Translations under genes and position numbers: made by a program
Source: a bacterium
Lineage (GTDB): Bacteria > Myxococcota_A > Bradymonadia > UBA7976 > UBA1532
Direction: 5' to 3'
DNA length: 64,000 nucleotides
Assembly (NCBI GenBank): GCA_030427205.1
Contig: JAUHXC010000021.1
Coordinates: 1 to 64,000 of the forward strand
Notes under the pieces: model-generated
The model's input: the letters and a program-made list of their open reading frames with translations, nothing else
Databases searched by the model: none
What the model was told of the DNA's origin: nothing
In this document: positions 7,848-16,884 of the stretch, piece after piece
How positions within the stretch are numbered: the first letter of the stretch is position 1
Layout of the letters: each line of letters starts with the position of its first letter

Positions 7848-9037
7848 GCCGCCGTCGACGGCGCACCGCGATCGGGGCCGAGGCGCAGAGTCGGCTGCCG
7901 GTCGACGCGATCTGGGCCGACGTGCGGCGCGTCTTCCGCACCGGCATCCACCCGGCGGTCGCGCTGTGCATGCGCCATCGGGGCGAGGTGGTGCTCGATC
8001 GGGTGATCGGGGTGATCGATCCCGAGCGGCCCGACTCGCCGGACAACCGGGCGACCCCCGATACGCTGTTCAACCTGTTCAGCGCCTCGAAGCTGCTGAC
8101 CGCGGCGGTGGTGCACGCGCTCGTCGAGCGGGGGCAGCTCGAGCTCGACGAGGCGGTGGCGGAGACGCTGCCGGCGTTCGGGGTGGGCGAGAAGCGCGAC
8201 ATCCGCCTGCGGCACCTCTTGCAGCACACCGCGGGCATGCCCGACATGCCGCCCGATCTGGACGTCGAGCAGGCGATGTACGACATCCCGGCCGTCGTCG
8301 AGCGCCTGGCCCGCATGCCTTTGCGCACGACGCCCGGCCGGGCGGTGGCCTATCATCCGATGTCGTCGTGGGCGGTCGTCTGCGAGCTGGTGCGCCATCG
8401 CACCGGGCGCGACCTGCGCGCGCTGGCCGACGAGCTGATCGTGGGTCCGATGGGCATGACCCGCTTCAACTACGGGGTCGAAGAGGCGGCGCTGCCCCGG
8501 GTCGCGCTGCACGCCAACGCCGGCGTGCAGGCGGTGCCGGTGATGGAGAGCGTCTTCCGGCGCACCGTCGGCGTCTCGACCGCCGAGGCCATCCGCATCA
8601 GCAACAGCCCGGCGTTTCTGCAGGCGATTCTGCCCAGCGCCAACGTGATCGCGACCCCGCGCGAGACCGCGCGCTTCATGCAGATGCTGCTGGATGGCGG
8701 GGTCTCTGACGGGAAGCGCATCCTCGAGTCGAAGACAGTGCATCGCATGCTGAGCGATGAGACGCCGCGGTCCTTCGATGGCACCTTCGGTCTGCCGATG
8801 CGTTATGGGTTGGGTGTGATGAAGGGTGGCAGTCGGCTGAGCCTCTTCGGCATGCGCACCCGCCGCGCCTTCGGCCATCTGGGCTTCTCGAACGTGATGG
8901 TCTACGCCGAGCCCGACCGCGAGCTGGTGGTGGTCTTGTTCACGACCGGCAAGCCGCTGCTGGCGTGGGGCATGGTGCCGTGGATCGGGCTGATCCAGAA
9001 GCTCGCGTTCCGGGTGCCAAAGGGTCGGCGGCGTTGA
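7844..9037 (+). CDS. Serine beta-lactamase-family (class C-like) hydrolase
   Basis: A 397-residue cytoplasmic-looking protein of the beta-lactamase/transpeptidase-like fold (esterase EstB, class C lactamase group). The active-site SxxK is SASK at residues 80-83, inside FNLFSASKLLT. The second motif region reads YHPMSSW with Y170 as the likely catalytic Tyr. A conserved RLRHLLQHTAGMPD lies at 122-135 and the C-terminal HLGFSN replaces the KTG region, as is usual in esterase members. There is no signal peptide, which argues against a periplasmic lactamase role and for an intracellular esterase. It is coupled to the upstream alpha/beta hydrolase by an ATGA overlap. Confidence 0.85.
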   Translation: MSRRRRRTAIGAEAQSRLPVDAIWADVRRVFRTGIHPAVALCMRHRGEVVLDRVIGVIDPERPDSPDNRATPDTLFNLFSASKLLTAAVVHALVERGQLELDEAVAETLPAFGVGEKRDIRLRHLLQHTAGMPDMPPDLDVEQAMYDIPAVVERLARMPLRTTPGRAVAYHPMSSWAVVCELVRHRTGRDLRALADELIVGPMGMTRFNYGVEEAALPRVALHANAGVQAVPVMESVFRRTVGVSTAEAIRISNSPAFLQAILPSANVIATPRETARFMQMLLDGGVSDGKRILESKTVHRMLSDETPRSFDGTFGLPMRYGLGVMKGGSRLSLFGMRTRRAFGHLGFSNVMVYAEPDRELVVVLFTTGKPLLAWGMVPWIGLIQKLAFRVPKGRRR

Positions 9038-9492
9038 GGGTGTGAGCGTGTGGGCAGCGCAGCGGCGGCCCGCCCACCGGCCAGCGCCCCTTCGCTTGGC
9101 GCTGCGCGCCGCGCGACGGGCCGACGCCCCGTCGGGTCGAGGGCTTGGCCCTCCGGCTTCGCTATCCAGATCAATCGCTCAGCATATCCTGGAGCCATTG
9201 CTGTCGATGCATCTGGCTTCGGAGTGGGGCCGCAGGAGGTCGGTGGGGCGCTGTCCGGCGTGCGTTCCGCTTCCAGTCGTGTGAAGAGACAGTGAACAGG
9301 CAGATTCTCTTCGATGGGTCCCGCGGGACGGGCGGTGGAGGACCCCTCGCCGACCGTCTGAGGCCCCTGTCGAAGCCATAGTGATTCGCTGGTCATCGCT
9401 CCGGGGTGTCTCGGACGCTCGCCCTTCGAAGCCGAAGTAGGAAGAAGAGGGGGCATCCGCCGGTCGGACCGCCGTTGCTTCTCACACCCCCT
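9038..9492. other. Intergenic region (455 bp) with two small hairpins
   Basis: No convincing gene is present; short open frames here have no recognisable domain or ribosome site. Two adjacent perfect inverted repeats stand out: CCGAC-gcccc-GTCGG at 9121-9135 and GAGGGC-ttg-GCCCTC at 9139-9153. They lack a following T-run, so they are not classical Rho-independent terminators, but they could stop or stabilise converging transcripts, since genes on both sides point inward. Confidence 0.5.
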
Positions 9493-11343
9493 TCACAGCC
9501 GGGCCAGGCGACCGCGCAGCTTGCCGTTGGTGGTTCGCGTCGCGATGGCGGTGGCCAGCAGGCGGCGGGCGCCGGTGTCGAGGTCGCCGTGGCTCACCAA
9601 CAGCTCCACGAGCTGGCTGTGGGTGGCGGGGCCGAGGGTGCCATCGGCGACCGCGCCGGCGAGGCTGCGCAGGTGGCCGGCGTCGAGCGGGTGCTTCGAC
9701 AACGCGGCGACGGCGGTGCGGGCGACGCGGGGGTCGGCGTCGCGCATCAGCGATCCGAGGGCCTGCTCGGCGACGGCGCCGGGGGTCTTGCGCAGGGCGG
9801 TGGCGGCGGCGCGGCGGATGGCGGGGTCGCTATCACGGGCGTAGGCGGCGACGGTCTCGACGGTCTCGGGCACACCGGCGTTGCCCAGGGCCAGCACCAG
9901 CGCGCGGCGGTCGGCGGTATCACCGGCGGTGCGCAGGGCGCCCTCGATGCGGCGGACGTGGGTCAGCGCGAGGTCGGTCTCGCCGTTGCGGTAGAGGTGG
10001 CCGGCGGCGGCGCCGAGCACGGTGGCCGCGCTCTGCTTCTCGATGCCGGCGGCGCGGCTCCAGGTGTCGGCGACGAGGCGCACGGTGGCCGGCTCGGGGT
10101 TCGCGATGAAGCCGGCGCGGGTCAAGAGCGCGGCGTGGCGCCGGTCGCCCCGGTTGGCTTCGAGCACGTCGCGCAGGGCGGCCTGAGCCTCGGCGTGGCC
10201 GACGCTGGCGAGCAGGTCGAGCACCAGCGCGCGGCCGCGGTGACCGATGCGCTCGTCGTCGGCGATGCGGGCCAGCTCGGTCGCGGCGGAGGGGTCGAGC
10301 AGCAGCCGGCCGGTGGCCTGCCAGGCCCACTTGCTGTGCTCGGGCATCTGACCGCCCGGACCGAACGCTTTCAGGTCGGCGGCGATGCGGTCGACGGTCA
10401 TATCGCCCGCCCGGCGGATGCGCATCATGCGCTTCGCCTCGGCGCTGACCGGCCACTGATCGAGCGTCGTACGCGCGCCGAGGGCCGCCACCGGGTCGCG
10501 GCCGTCCCGCGGCGCGGGGCCCATGGTCAGCAGCTCGAAGTCGATGGCGCCCTCGATGCGCACCGCCTGCCCGTGGCCCATCTCGCCCGCGTTGATCGTC
10601 TCGGTGCCCTGCAGCCGCCGCACGTGGCCCGCGCGGTCGATGCGGGCGGTGTAGCGCGCCTCGACCCGGGTCGCGGCGTCGGTCGGCGCGCCGTCGAGCC
10701 GGGCGTAGTCGAAGCGATGGCGGCCGAGCTCGACGGTCTGCGCGTCGGCGCCGATGACCTCGTAGTCGGTCAGGGCCACGCCGTGCTGGGTCTTCTCCTG
10801 CGCCTCCCAGGTGCTCTCGCCGGGCTGCAGCACGAGCTGGATCTCGCCGGCCACCAGGCGCGCGAGGTGCTGGAAGAGCGTCGGCGCGTCGGCGCCGAAG
10901 CGCAGGCCGACCACCGCGCCGTCGTGGGCCACCTCGAGCAGCGCTTCGTGGCCGGCGAAGACCGCGTCGGCGGCGGCCCGGTCGGGCATGACGTCTTCGC
11001 CGAGCATGGTCAGGCCGTGGCGCTCGACCTCGACGAAGCTCAAGCCCAGCCGGGTATTGCCGTCGACGCGCCCGTAGCTGCGCAGCTCGACGTGCGCCGC
11101 CAGATCGAGGGCGCCTTCGACGGTGGCCGGGCCGGCCTCGATGCGCTTGTCGCCCTTCAGCTCGAGGCTGTAGCGCCAGACGGTGTCCGCCGGCCACTTC
11201 AGGCGCGGCGCGGTGGCCGAGGGGGCGCCGGAGACGCCCGGGTCGGGCGGAGCGATGGCGTCTTGTACGGCGATGAGGCCGCCGACGGCGATCAGGGTGG
11301 CGGCGGCGAGGGCGGCGGGTACGGCGAGGCGGGCGAGGCGCAT
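9493..11343 (-). CDS. Exported HEAT-repeat protein, vitellogenin-N-like
   Basis: The ATG at 11343 follows GGAG and opens a signal peptide (MRLARLAVPAALAAATL). The mature protein (616 residues in total) has a beta-rich N-terminal half in which WRYSLELKG and later strands resemble the N-terminal sheet of lipid-transfer (vitellogenin-type) proteins, and a C-terminal half of alpha-helical HEAT-like repeats (for example residues about 510-560, with DSDPAIRRAAATALRK and DADPRVARTAVAAL). Large exported proteins of this shape occur in Myxococcota; their function is not established. It lies 196 bp downstream of another large exported protein on the same strand. The lipid-transfer resemblance is tentative. 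Confidence 0.65.
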   Translation of the reverse strand: MRLARLAVPAALAAATLIAVGGLIAVQDAIAPPDPGVSGAPSATAPRLKWPADTVWRYSLELKGDKRIEAGPATVEGALDLAAHVELRSYGRVDGNTRLGLSFVEVERHGLTMLGEDVMPDRAAADAVFAGHEALLEVAHDGAVVGLRFGADAPTLFQHLARLVAGEIQLVLQPGESTWEAQEKTQHGVALTDYEVIGADAQTVELGRHRFDYARLDGAPTDAATRVEARYTARIDRAGHVRRLQGTETINAGEMGHGQAVRIEGAIDFELLTMGPAPRDGRDPVAALGARTTLDQWPVSAEAKRMMRIRRAGDMTVDRIAADLKAFGPGGQMPEHSKWAWQATGRLLLDPSAATELARIADDERIGHRGRALVLDLLASVGHAEAQAALRDVLEANRGDRRHAALLTRAGFIANPEPATVRLVADTWSRAAGIEKQSAATVLGAAAGHLYRNGETDLALTHVRRIEGALRTAGDTADRRALVLALGNAGVPETVETVAAYARDSDPAIRRAAATALRKTPGAVAEQALGSLMRDADPRVARTAVAALSKHPLDAGHLRSLAGAVADGTLGPATHSQLVELLVSHGDLDTGARRLLATAIATRTTNGKLRGRLARL

Positions 11344-11539
11344 GGAATGCTCCGTGGGTCGGTATTCGAGAGACGTCGAAGGGTCGAAGGACCGGGCCGG
11401 CGGAGACGCCGAAGCCCCCGCGCGGGGCGGAGGGTTCGGCGGCTCGGCGGGCCCGGCCGCTGCGCTGGGCTCAGTGCTCATTCACAGTGCCCGTCTGGCT
11501 TTGCAGCGACCGTGCCAACTCTGGCGAGCCAGGGGTGGC

Positions 11540-14044
11540 TCAGATGGGGTTCTGGAACCAGGTGAAGAGCGAGCTGAGGGGCACCCGGGTATCGAAGTCG
11601 AGCACGTCGAACTCGGTCTCGATGCCGCTCCAGGAGAAGAAGGTCTTCTCGGCGCTCTCGGAGATGGGCCCGATGCCGACCTCGGCGAAGAGCGAGAGCT
11701 TGCCGTCGAGCACCCGGATGGCCGCTTCGAGCTTGCTGGCGATGGTCAGCGCCAGGTTGCCGATGTTGCCGTCCTCGGCGGCGACGCCCAGGGCGAGGTC
11801 GAAGGGCAGCCGCACGTGGGCCAGGGCCACCTCTCCCTTCACCCCGGCCTTGGCGATGACGAAGTCCACCCCGACCTCGGCGAAGCCGTCGAACTCGACG
11901 ATGGGCTCGAGCCGGCCGATGAGCGTGGCCGAGACCTCGTCGCAGTCGTCGCCGCCGCGGTCGAGCTCGGCGCCCAGCCGGTGGGCGAGGGCGACCTTGC
12001 CCGAGGCGCCGACCTCGACGCTCATCGGGATGCCGAGGATGGTGAAGCGGAAGGTCTTGCTCGGCGCGCCGTCGACCAGCTCGCTCTCGCCGTCGACGAG
12101 GGTGTAGCTGTCCTGGTCGATGATGGGCTGGTTGACGTCGTCGATGATGCTCTGGCCGAAGATCTCGAGGTCGATGTGGATGTTGTCCAGTCCGGCGTGG
12201 GTATCGGCGACGACGAGGTGCTTGTCGGTGCCCATCACGCTGATGCGGGCGTCGAAGCGGGCGTCGAAGTTCGCCTGCAGGTTGCACAGGCCGTGCTCGA
12301 GGTCGAAGACCTGCCAGCTCATGTCGTAGCTGTAGCCGGCCCCGAACAGGTTGTTGCCCATCTCGACGGCGTCGCTGGCACCGCCGGCCATGCGCGGGCT
12401 GCCGTTCGCGCCGCCGTCGGCCTCGAGCACCTCGTCCAGCTCGGCGGCGAGCAGGCCGCGCCAATAGTCGCGGCGGCTCATGAAGAGGTCCACGGCGGCC
12501 GGGCTCGTGGTGTAGTTCTTCCGGCTGTACAGCGTATTGCCGGTGATCGGGTGGGTGAAGGTGTAGTCGGCGGTGGCGACCCAGTCGTCACCGGTGTAGT
12601 CGAGGCACTTCTCGTAGGCCCGCTGGCGGTCGGCGCCGACGGTGTCCTTCATGCGCTGGGCGAAGCGGCGGGGCGACCAGTCGCACAGCGTCGCGGCGTT
12701 CGGGTTGACGCAGCCCTTCGCCTGGGCGTCGAGCAGCCGGCTGCGGATCTCGCTGTCGTAGGCCGCGAGCCGCGCGGCGACGGCGGCGCGGTGGGGCGCC
12801 ATCTCGTCGTCGATGTCGAAGCTCTCGACGCACTCGGTGAACGGGTTCTGGCCCGGGTCGTCGACGTCGCCCTGGTCGATGTTGCCGACGCAGTACTCGA
12901 GGATGGACCCCATCTCGTCGCGCCACGCGTCCTTCAGCGCAGCGACGCCCGACTCGACGGCCAGCTTCCGCTTCTCGAGCACCTCGGCGAAGGTCGCCTG
13001 GTCGCGCTCGCGGTCGATCATGCGCTCGTCGAGCTCACCCGCCAGGGCCTGGCTCATGTTCCAGTGCCAGGTGAAGGTCTCGACGTGGTGGTTCTTGCCG
13101 GCCTCGATGGCCGCCTCGAGCGCCGCGTGGTTCAGCACGACCCCCTTGAGGCCGAGCAGGCTGCCGTCGCCGGGGTCGAAGTGGTCGTCGATGCTGTAGT
13201 CGGCCGCGGGGGCGAGCTCGACGGTGAACCAGGTGTTCTTGGGCTGCAGGCCCGCGGGGAAGTTCACCGTGAACGGGCGGCCGTCGGTGCCCTCGTTGGC
13301 CATGCCGGCCATGGTGCGGGTGCCGATGGCGCGCGGGTCGTTGATGGGCCCGAAGGCCAGATCGTAGACCGCGCGGTGGTCTTCGGCGACCTGGCTGGCG
13401 GCGTCGTCGAACGTGCTGAAGGTCAGGAACTTGTCCCGGGCGTAGTCGGCGCAGTCGCTCACCGGGAAGTCGTGGCCGGTGGCCGGGGGGGCCGGCGTCG
13501 GGTCGGGCTCCGGCTCCGGCTCGGGCTCCGGCTCGGGCTCCGGCTCGGGGTCGGGGGTGGGGTCGATCGGCGGCAGCGGGTAGTCGGGGCCGTCGGGGCC
13601 GTCCATGCGGATGGCGTGGAACATCACGCCGCCCATGAGCGCCTCGGCGCCGCCCGACTCGGCCAGCGACTGCCCGCCGACGGTCGCGACCGTCTCGTCG
13701 ATGCGGGCGGTGACCCGGGCGTCGTCGGTGTTGGCGTCGCTGCCGTCGCCGTAGACGGTGCCGGCGGCGTCGACGACCTGCGGCACGACCACCTCGGTCT
13801 CGGCGAGGCCGGCGGCGGCGGCCAGCGCGGCCTCTTCGAGCAGCACGTTGCAGTGGGCGTCGGGGTTGGTGCGGGCGTCTTCGAGGAAGCTCGACCCGCA
13901 GGTGCCGTACATGAAGCTCGGATCCTGGCACTGCTCGAGCGTCGGGGTGCTCGGGCAGGCCGGCGGGGCGTTGTAGGCGTGGGCGCCGGAGGTGACGCTG
14001 ATGGCGGCGGCGACGGTCAGCAGGTCGATGGCTTTGATACGCAT
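11540..14044 (-). CDS. Large exported protein of unknown function
   Basis: An 834-residue protein with a signal peptide (cleavage near AHA-Y24), a cysteine-containing N-terminal segment, a Pro-Glu repeat linker (residues about 165-185, built from PEPEPEPE units) and a long C-terminal region rich in alternating acidic/hydrophobic strands that may form a beta-structured outer-surface domain. I do not recognise a family. The coding frame ends in FTWFQNPI. It is followed, after 196 bp, by the HEAT-repeat exported protein, which suggests the two work together in the envelope. It has its own upstream intergenic region of 440 bp, divergent from a Ser/Thr kinase gene. Confidence 0.7.
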   Translation of the reverse strand: MRIKAIDLLTVAAAISVTSGAHAYNAPPACPSTPTLEQCQDPSFMYGTCGSSFLEDARTNPDAHCNVLLEEAALAAAAGLAETEVVVPQVVDAAGTVYGDGSDANTDDARVTARIDETVATVGGQSLAESGGAEALMGGVMFHAIRMDGPDGPDYPLPPIDPTPDPEPEPEPEPEPEPEPDPTPAPPATGHDFPVSDCADYARDKFLTFSTFDDAASQVAEDHRAVYDLAFGPINDPRAIGTRTMAGMANEGTDGRPFTVNFPAGLQPKNTWFTVELAPAADYSIDDHFDPGDGSLLGLKGVVLNHAALEAAIEAGKNHHVETFTWHWNMSQALAGELDERMIDRERDQATFAEVLEKRKLAVESGVAALKDAWRDEMGSILEYCVGNIDQGDVDDPGQNPFTECVESFDIDDEMAPHRAAVAARLAAYDSEIRSRLLDAQAKGCVNPNAATLCDWSPRRFAQRMKDTVGADRQRAYEKCLDYTGDDWVATADYTFTHPITGNTLYSRKNYTTSPAAVDLFMSRRDYWRGLLAAELDEVLEADGGANGSPRMAGGASDAVEMGNNLFGAGYSYDMSWQVFDLEHGLCNLQANFDARFDARISVMGTDKHLVVADTHAGLDNIHIDLEIFGQSIIDDVNQPIIDQDSYTLVDGESELVDGAPSKTFRFTILGIPMSVEVGASGKVALAHRLGAELDRGGDDCDEVSATLIGRLEPIVEFDGFAEVGVDFVIAKAGVKGEVALAHVRLPFDLALGVAAEDGNIGNLALTIASKLEAAIRVLDGKLSLFAEVGIGPISESAEKTFFSWSGIETEFDVLDFDTRVPLSSLFTWFQNPI

Positions 14045-14487
14045 GATGTCCTCTCGGGGGGTTGCAGGTTGCGCCAGCCCTTACAGCGAAGGCCGTGCCA
14101 ACTTCCGAGATGACCGTTTCATGCGGGTTTGCGGCGATCTGTGCCTGTGTCGGGACGCGGGCGACGACCGGAGGCCTGCGAATCGGGCCGAAACGGCGTA
14201 ACAGTGACGTCTGATGTGACGCTGCGCTGTTGCACCCTCCTGTGACACCCGCCCATGTGTAACTTTGGAGTAACTCTTGTCTCATGGTGTCTCATTGGGG
14301 GGGCTGGGCTATCGAGGGCGGCATATTGTGACTGTGTGGCAAGTAGCTGTTTTATTTGTATTTATCGGCTTTCGGCGGCTCGGTCGGCGTCTTCTGTGTA
14401 TCTCTTCGTATGGCTCGAACGTTCAGATCGGGTAACATCCGAACAGCGAGGCCGAGGGACGGCGGCCGTCGAGGGGGAACGCAAGGC
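14045..14487. promoter_or_regulatory. Divergent intergenic region with direct repeats and an AT-rich island
   Basis: This 443-bp gap separates the exported protein (minus) from the Ser/Thr kinase (plus) and must hold promoters for both. It is clearly less GC-rich than the genes, above all at 14320-14410. Short direct repeats are visible: GTAAC-N6-GTAAC near 14260-14275 and TGTCTCAT-N2-TGTCTCAT near 14278-14296. These spacings are typical of activator sites. A TTGTGA at 14326 followed by T/A-rich TTTATTTGTATTTAT is a possible promoter, but the spacing is imperfect. No gene is seen. Confidence 0.35.
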
Positions 14488-15816
14488 ATGCTCGCACAGC
14501 AACTCGATGTTCATGGTGTCGCCGAGCGCCCCGACGACGTCGCGGCCAAGTACGAGATCGTCGGCAGCGCCGGTCGAGGCGCGTTCGCGACGGTGTACCG
14601 GGCCATCCAGCACCCCGTCGAGCGGCTGGTGGCGGTCAAGGTGCTCGACGAGGCCTACGTCCGCTCGGCTCGGCATCGCGACCGCTTCCGCCGCGAGGCG
14701 CGGGTCCTCGGCCGCATCGATCACCCCGGCGTGCTGCGGCTCTTCGACTACGGTGAGCGCGACGGTCAGCTGCAGCTGGTCACCGAGCTGGTGACCGGGC
14801 GCCCGCTGTGCCGGGTCCTCGCCGAGGAGGCGCCCATCGAGCCGCAGCGCGCGCTGCGGCTGACCGCTCTGCTGCTCGACGCGCTCGCCGCGGTGCACGA
14901 CGCGGGCTTCGTGCACCGCGATATCAAGCCGGGCAACATCATGGTCGAGGTCGACGCCAACGGCGCCGAGCGGGTCCGGCTGCTCGACTTCGGGGTCGCC
15001 GCCGCCATCGACAACGCCGACCATCAGGCCGAGAAGGCGGGTACGCCGCAGTACATGGCGCCCGAGCAGGTGCGCGATGCGGCCGTCGACGGCCGCGCCG
15101 ATCTCTTCGCGGTCGGCGCGGTGCTCTACGAGCTGCTCAGCGGTCGATGCGCCCTGATGACCCGCAACGTCGGCTCGATGCTGGCCGGGGTGCCCGACGT
15201 GCTCGTGCCCTTCGATCGGGCCTTGGAGATCCGGGACGACGTCGAGGCCCTGATTCGCTCGGCGATGGCCAGCGACCGGCGGCGGCGCCCGAGCGACGCG
15301 GTCACGCTGCGCGATGCGCTCGCCGACATCGTGCGCGAGCTCGACCCCCACGGTGAGCCGCTGGCGTTCGTGACCGGCGGGCAGACCGTGCCCCCCAACG
15401 CCTTCACGGCGCCGCGCTTCGACGACATCGCGCCGACCGCCGATCTGGACTCGATCAACCCGCTGGCGGCGACGGTCGTGCACGTCGCGGCGCCGGTGCA
15501 GGCCAGCCCCTCGCTCTCGGGTCCGTGGCCGGCGCTCGACTTCGTCGACGACGACGGTCGGTCGGCGTGGCCGGCGGATATGCGCGGCTCGGGGCCCCTG
15601 CCGCGCATGTTCGATCGCGCCGCTCGCGCTTCGGCGGCGCCGGCCGTCGCGCGGCGGCCGATGCCGTCCGCGCTCGTCGGGCCGCGTCGTGCGGCGTCCG
15701 TCGAGCCCGCCCGGCCGCCGTCGGTGTGCGCCGAGCCGCCGTGCTGGCGGCGCGCGTGCTTCTGGACCCTCGTCGGCGTCAACGCCATCGTCCTGACGGT
15801 CTCCGCGCTGCTCTGA
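14488..15816 (+). CDS. Membrane-anchored Ser/Thr protein kinase
   Basis: A 442-residue Hanks-type kinase. The kinase domain (about 20-300) has all key residues: glycine loop GSAGRGAF, K51 (VAVKV), HRD 143-145 with IKPGN, DFG 167-169 and YMAPEQ. A low-complexity linker follows, then one C-terminal membrane helix (about 420-440) with only a couple of residues outside, so it is anchored with no external sensor domain. The start at 14488 was chosen because it is the first ATG before the conserved region with a purine-rich GGGGGAACG upstream. A membrane PAS sensor begins 18 bp after its stop and may provide the signal input. Confidence 0.9.
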   Translation: MLAQQLDVHGVAERPDDVAAKYEIVGSAGRGAFATVYRAIQHPVERLVAVKVLDEAYVRSARHRDRFRREARVLGRIDHPGVLRLFDYGERDGQLQLVTELVTGRPLCRVLAEEAPIEPQRALRLTALLLDALAAVHDAGFVHRDIKPGNIMVEVDANGAERVRLLDFGVAAAIDNADHQAEKAGTPQYMAPEQVRDAAVDGRADLFAVGAVLYELLSGRCALMTRNVGSMLAGVPDVLVPFDRALEIRDDVEALIRSAMASDRRRRPSDAVTLRDALADIVRELDPHGEPLAFVTGGQTVPPNAFTAPRFDDIAPTADLDSINPLAATVVHVAAPVQASPSLSGPWPALDFVDDDGRSAWPADMRGSGPLPRMFDRAARASAAPAVARRPMPSALVGPRRAASVEPARPPSVCAEPPCWRRACFWTLVGVNAIVLTVSALL

Positions 15817-15834
15817 GCCGCCCTCGGGGGACGC

Positions 15835-16881
15835 ATGACGGTCTCCAATCGCATCCGCATGGTCTCGGGCGCGTTCATCGTCGCCTGCCTCGCGCTGCTG
15901 TATGTGGCCTACTGGTCGTTGCCCGACGCCGCCCGGACGCCGCGCACGATCTTGCTGATCGTGGCCGCCGTGCTGCCGATCGGGATCCCGGTGGGTGTCA
16001 CCTTCATCCGCCGCTGGACCGGCGCCGAGGTGGAGGCCCGCTTCGAGCCGGCGCTCGCCCGGGCGGAGGCCGCCGCCGGGTCGGGCCTCACGGGGCACGA
16101 TCTGCTCGCGATCGTGCAGCAGTCGCCGCTGCCGATCGCCATCTTCGACCGCGACCTGCGCTACCTGGCCCACAGCGATCGCTGGCTCTCGGCCTATCGC
16201 CTCGACGCCGACTCGCTCGTCGGCCGTCACCACTACGAGGTCTTCCCGGAGATCCCCGGCCGCTGGCGCATCATCCACCAGCAGTGCCTCGCCGGGGCGA
16301 CCAAGCACAGCCCCGGCGAGCGCTTCCCGCGGGTCGATGGGCGGGTGGACTGGATCCGTTGGACGGTGCAGCCATGGCATGCCGTCGACGGCGAGATCGG
16401 CGGCCTGATGATGCTCACCGAGGTCATCACCGCGCAGAAGGAGGCCGAGCAGGCGCTCGCCGAGCGGATCTCCGCGCTCGAGGCGGCCAACGGTCAGCTC
16501 GAAGCGGCGGCGTCGGTGGCTCACCTCGGCCATTGGATCTGGTACCCCGTCACCGGCGAGTTCGAGGCCTCGCCCGGCGTGCGACGCCTGCTGGGCATGG
16601 CGGTCGATCCGACATCGGTCGACGAGATCCAGGCGCGTATCCCGCTCGACGAGCAGGCGCTCTTCGGCCTGAGGCTGCGGCGGGCGGTGCTGCGCGCCGA
16701 GCGCTTCAGCCACCAGTCGACCGTCGTCGGCGATGACGGCAGCCGGCGCACCGTGCGGCTGGCGGGGCGTGTCGAGCGGGACGCCGCGGGCGAGGCCACC
16801 CGGATCTTCGGGGTGATGCTCGACGCCACCGACGAGCTCGCGCCGGCCGGTGAATCGGCGGAGATGGCGGCCGACATCTGA
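15835..16881 (+). CDS. Membrane PAS-domain sensor without output domain
   Basis: A 348-residue protein with two membrane helices (about 10-28 and 37-57), a first PAS domain (about 85-200, containing PLPIAIFDRDLRYLAHSDRW), a short coiled coil (about 195-222, EAEQALAERISALEAANGQ) and a second PAS/PAC region (about 222-335). No histidine kinase, GGDEF or response-regulator domain follows, although this layout normally precedes one. It lies 18 bp after the Ser/Thr kinase and is probably co-expressed with it; it may be a regulatory partner of that kinase. The last residues are Ala/Glu-rich with no further motif. Confidence 0.8.
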   Translation: MTVSNRIRMVSGAFIVACLALLYVAYWSLPDAARTPRTILLIVAAVLPIGIPVGVTFIRRWTGAEVEARFEPALARAEAAAGSGLTGHDLLAIVQQSPLPIAIFDRDLRYLAHSDRWLSAYRLDADSLVGRHHYEVFPEIPGRWRIIHQQCLAGATKHSPGERFPRVDGRVDWIRWTVQPWHAVDGEIGGLMMLTEVITAQKEAEQALAERISALEAANGQLEAAASVAHLGHWIWYPVTGEFEASPGVRRLLGMAVDPTSVDEIQARIPLDEQALFGLRLRRAVLRAERFSHQSTVVGDDGSRRTVRLAGRVERDAAGEATRIFGVMLDATDELAPAGESAEMAADI

Positions 16882-16884
16882 CCG

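Noticed and set aside
8902..9456. 184-codon minus-strand frame across the 9.0-9.5 kb gap
   Set aside because: It overlaps the beta-lactamase-family gene, has no ribosome site or domain and is rich in Pro/Arg/Ser as expected for a GC-rich shadow.
14337..14353. Possible sigma-54 promoter (TGGCAAG) before the kinase
   Set aside because: The GG and GC dinucleotides are not at the required spacing.
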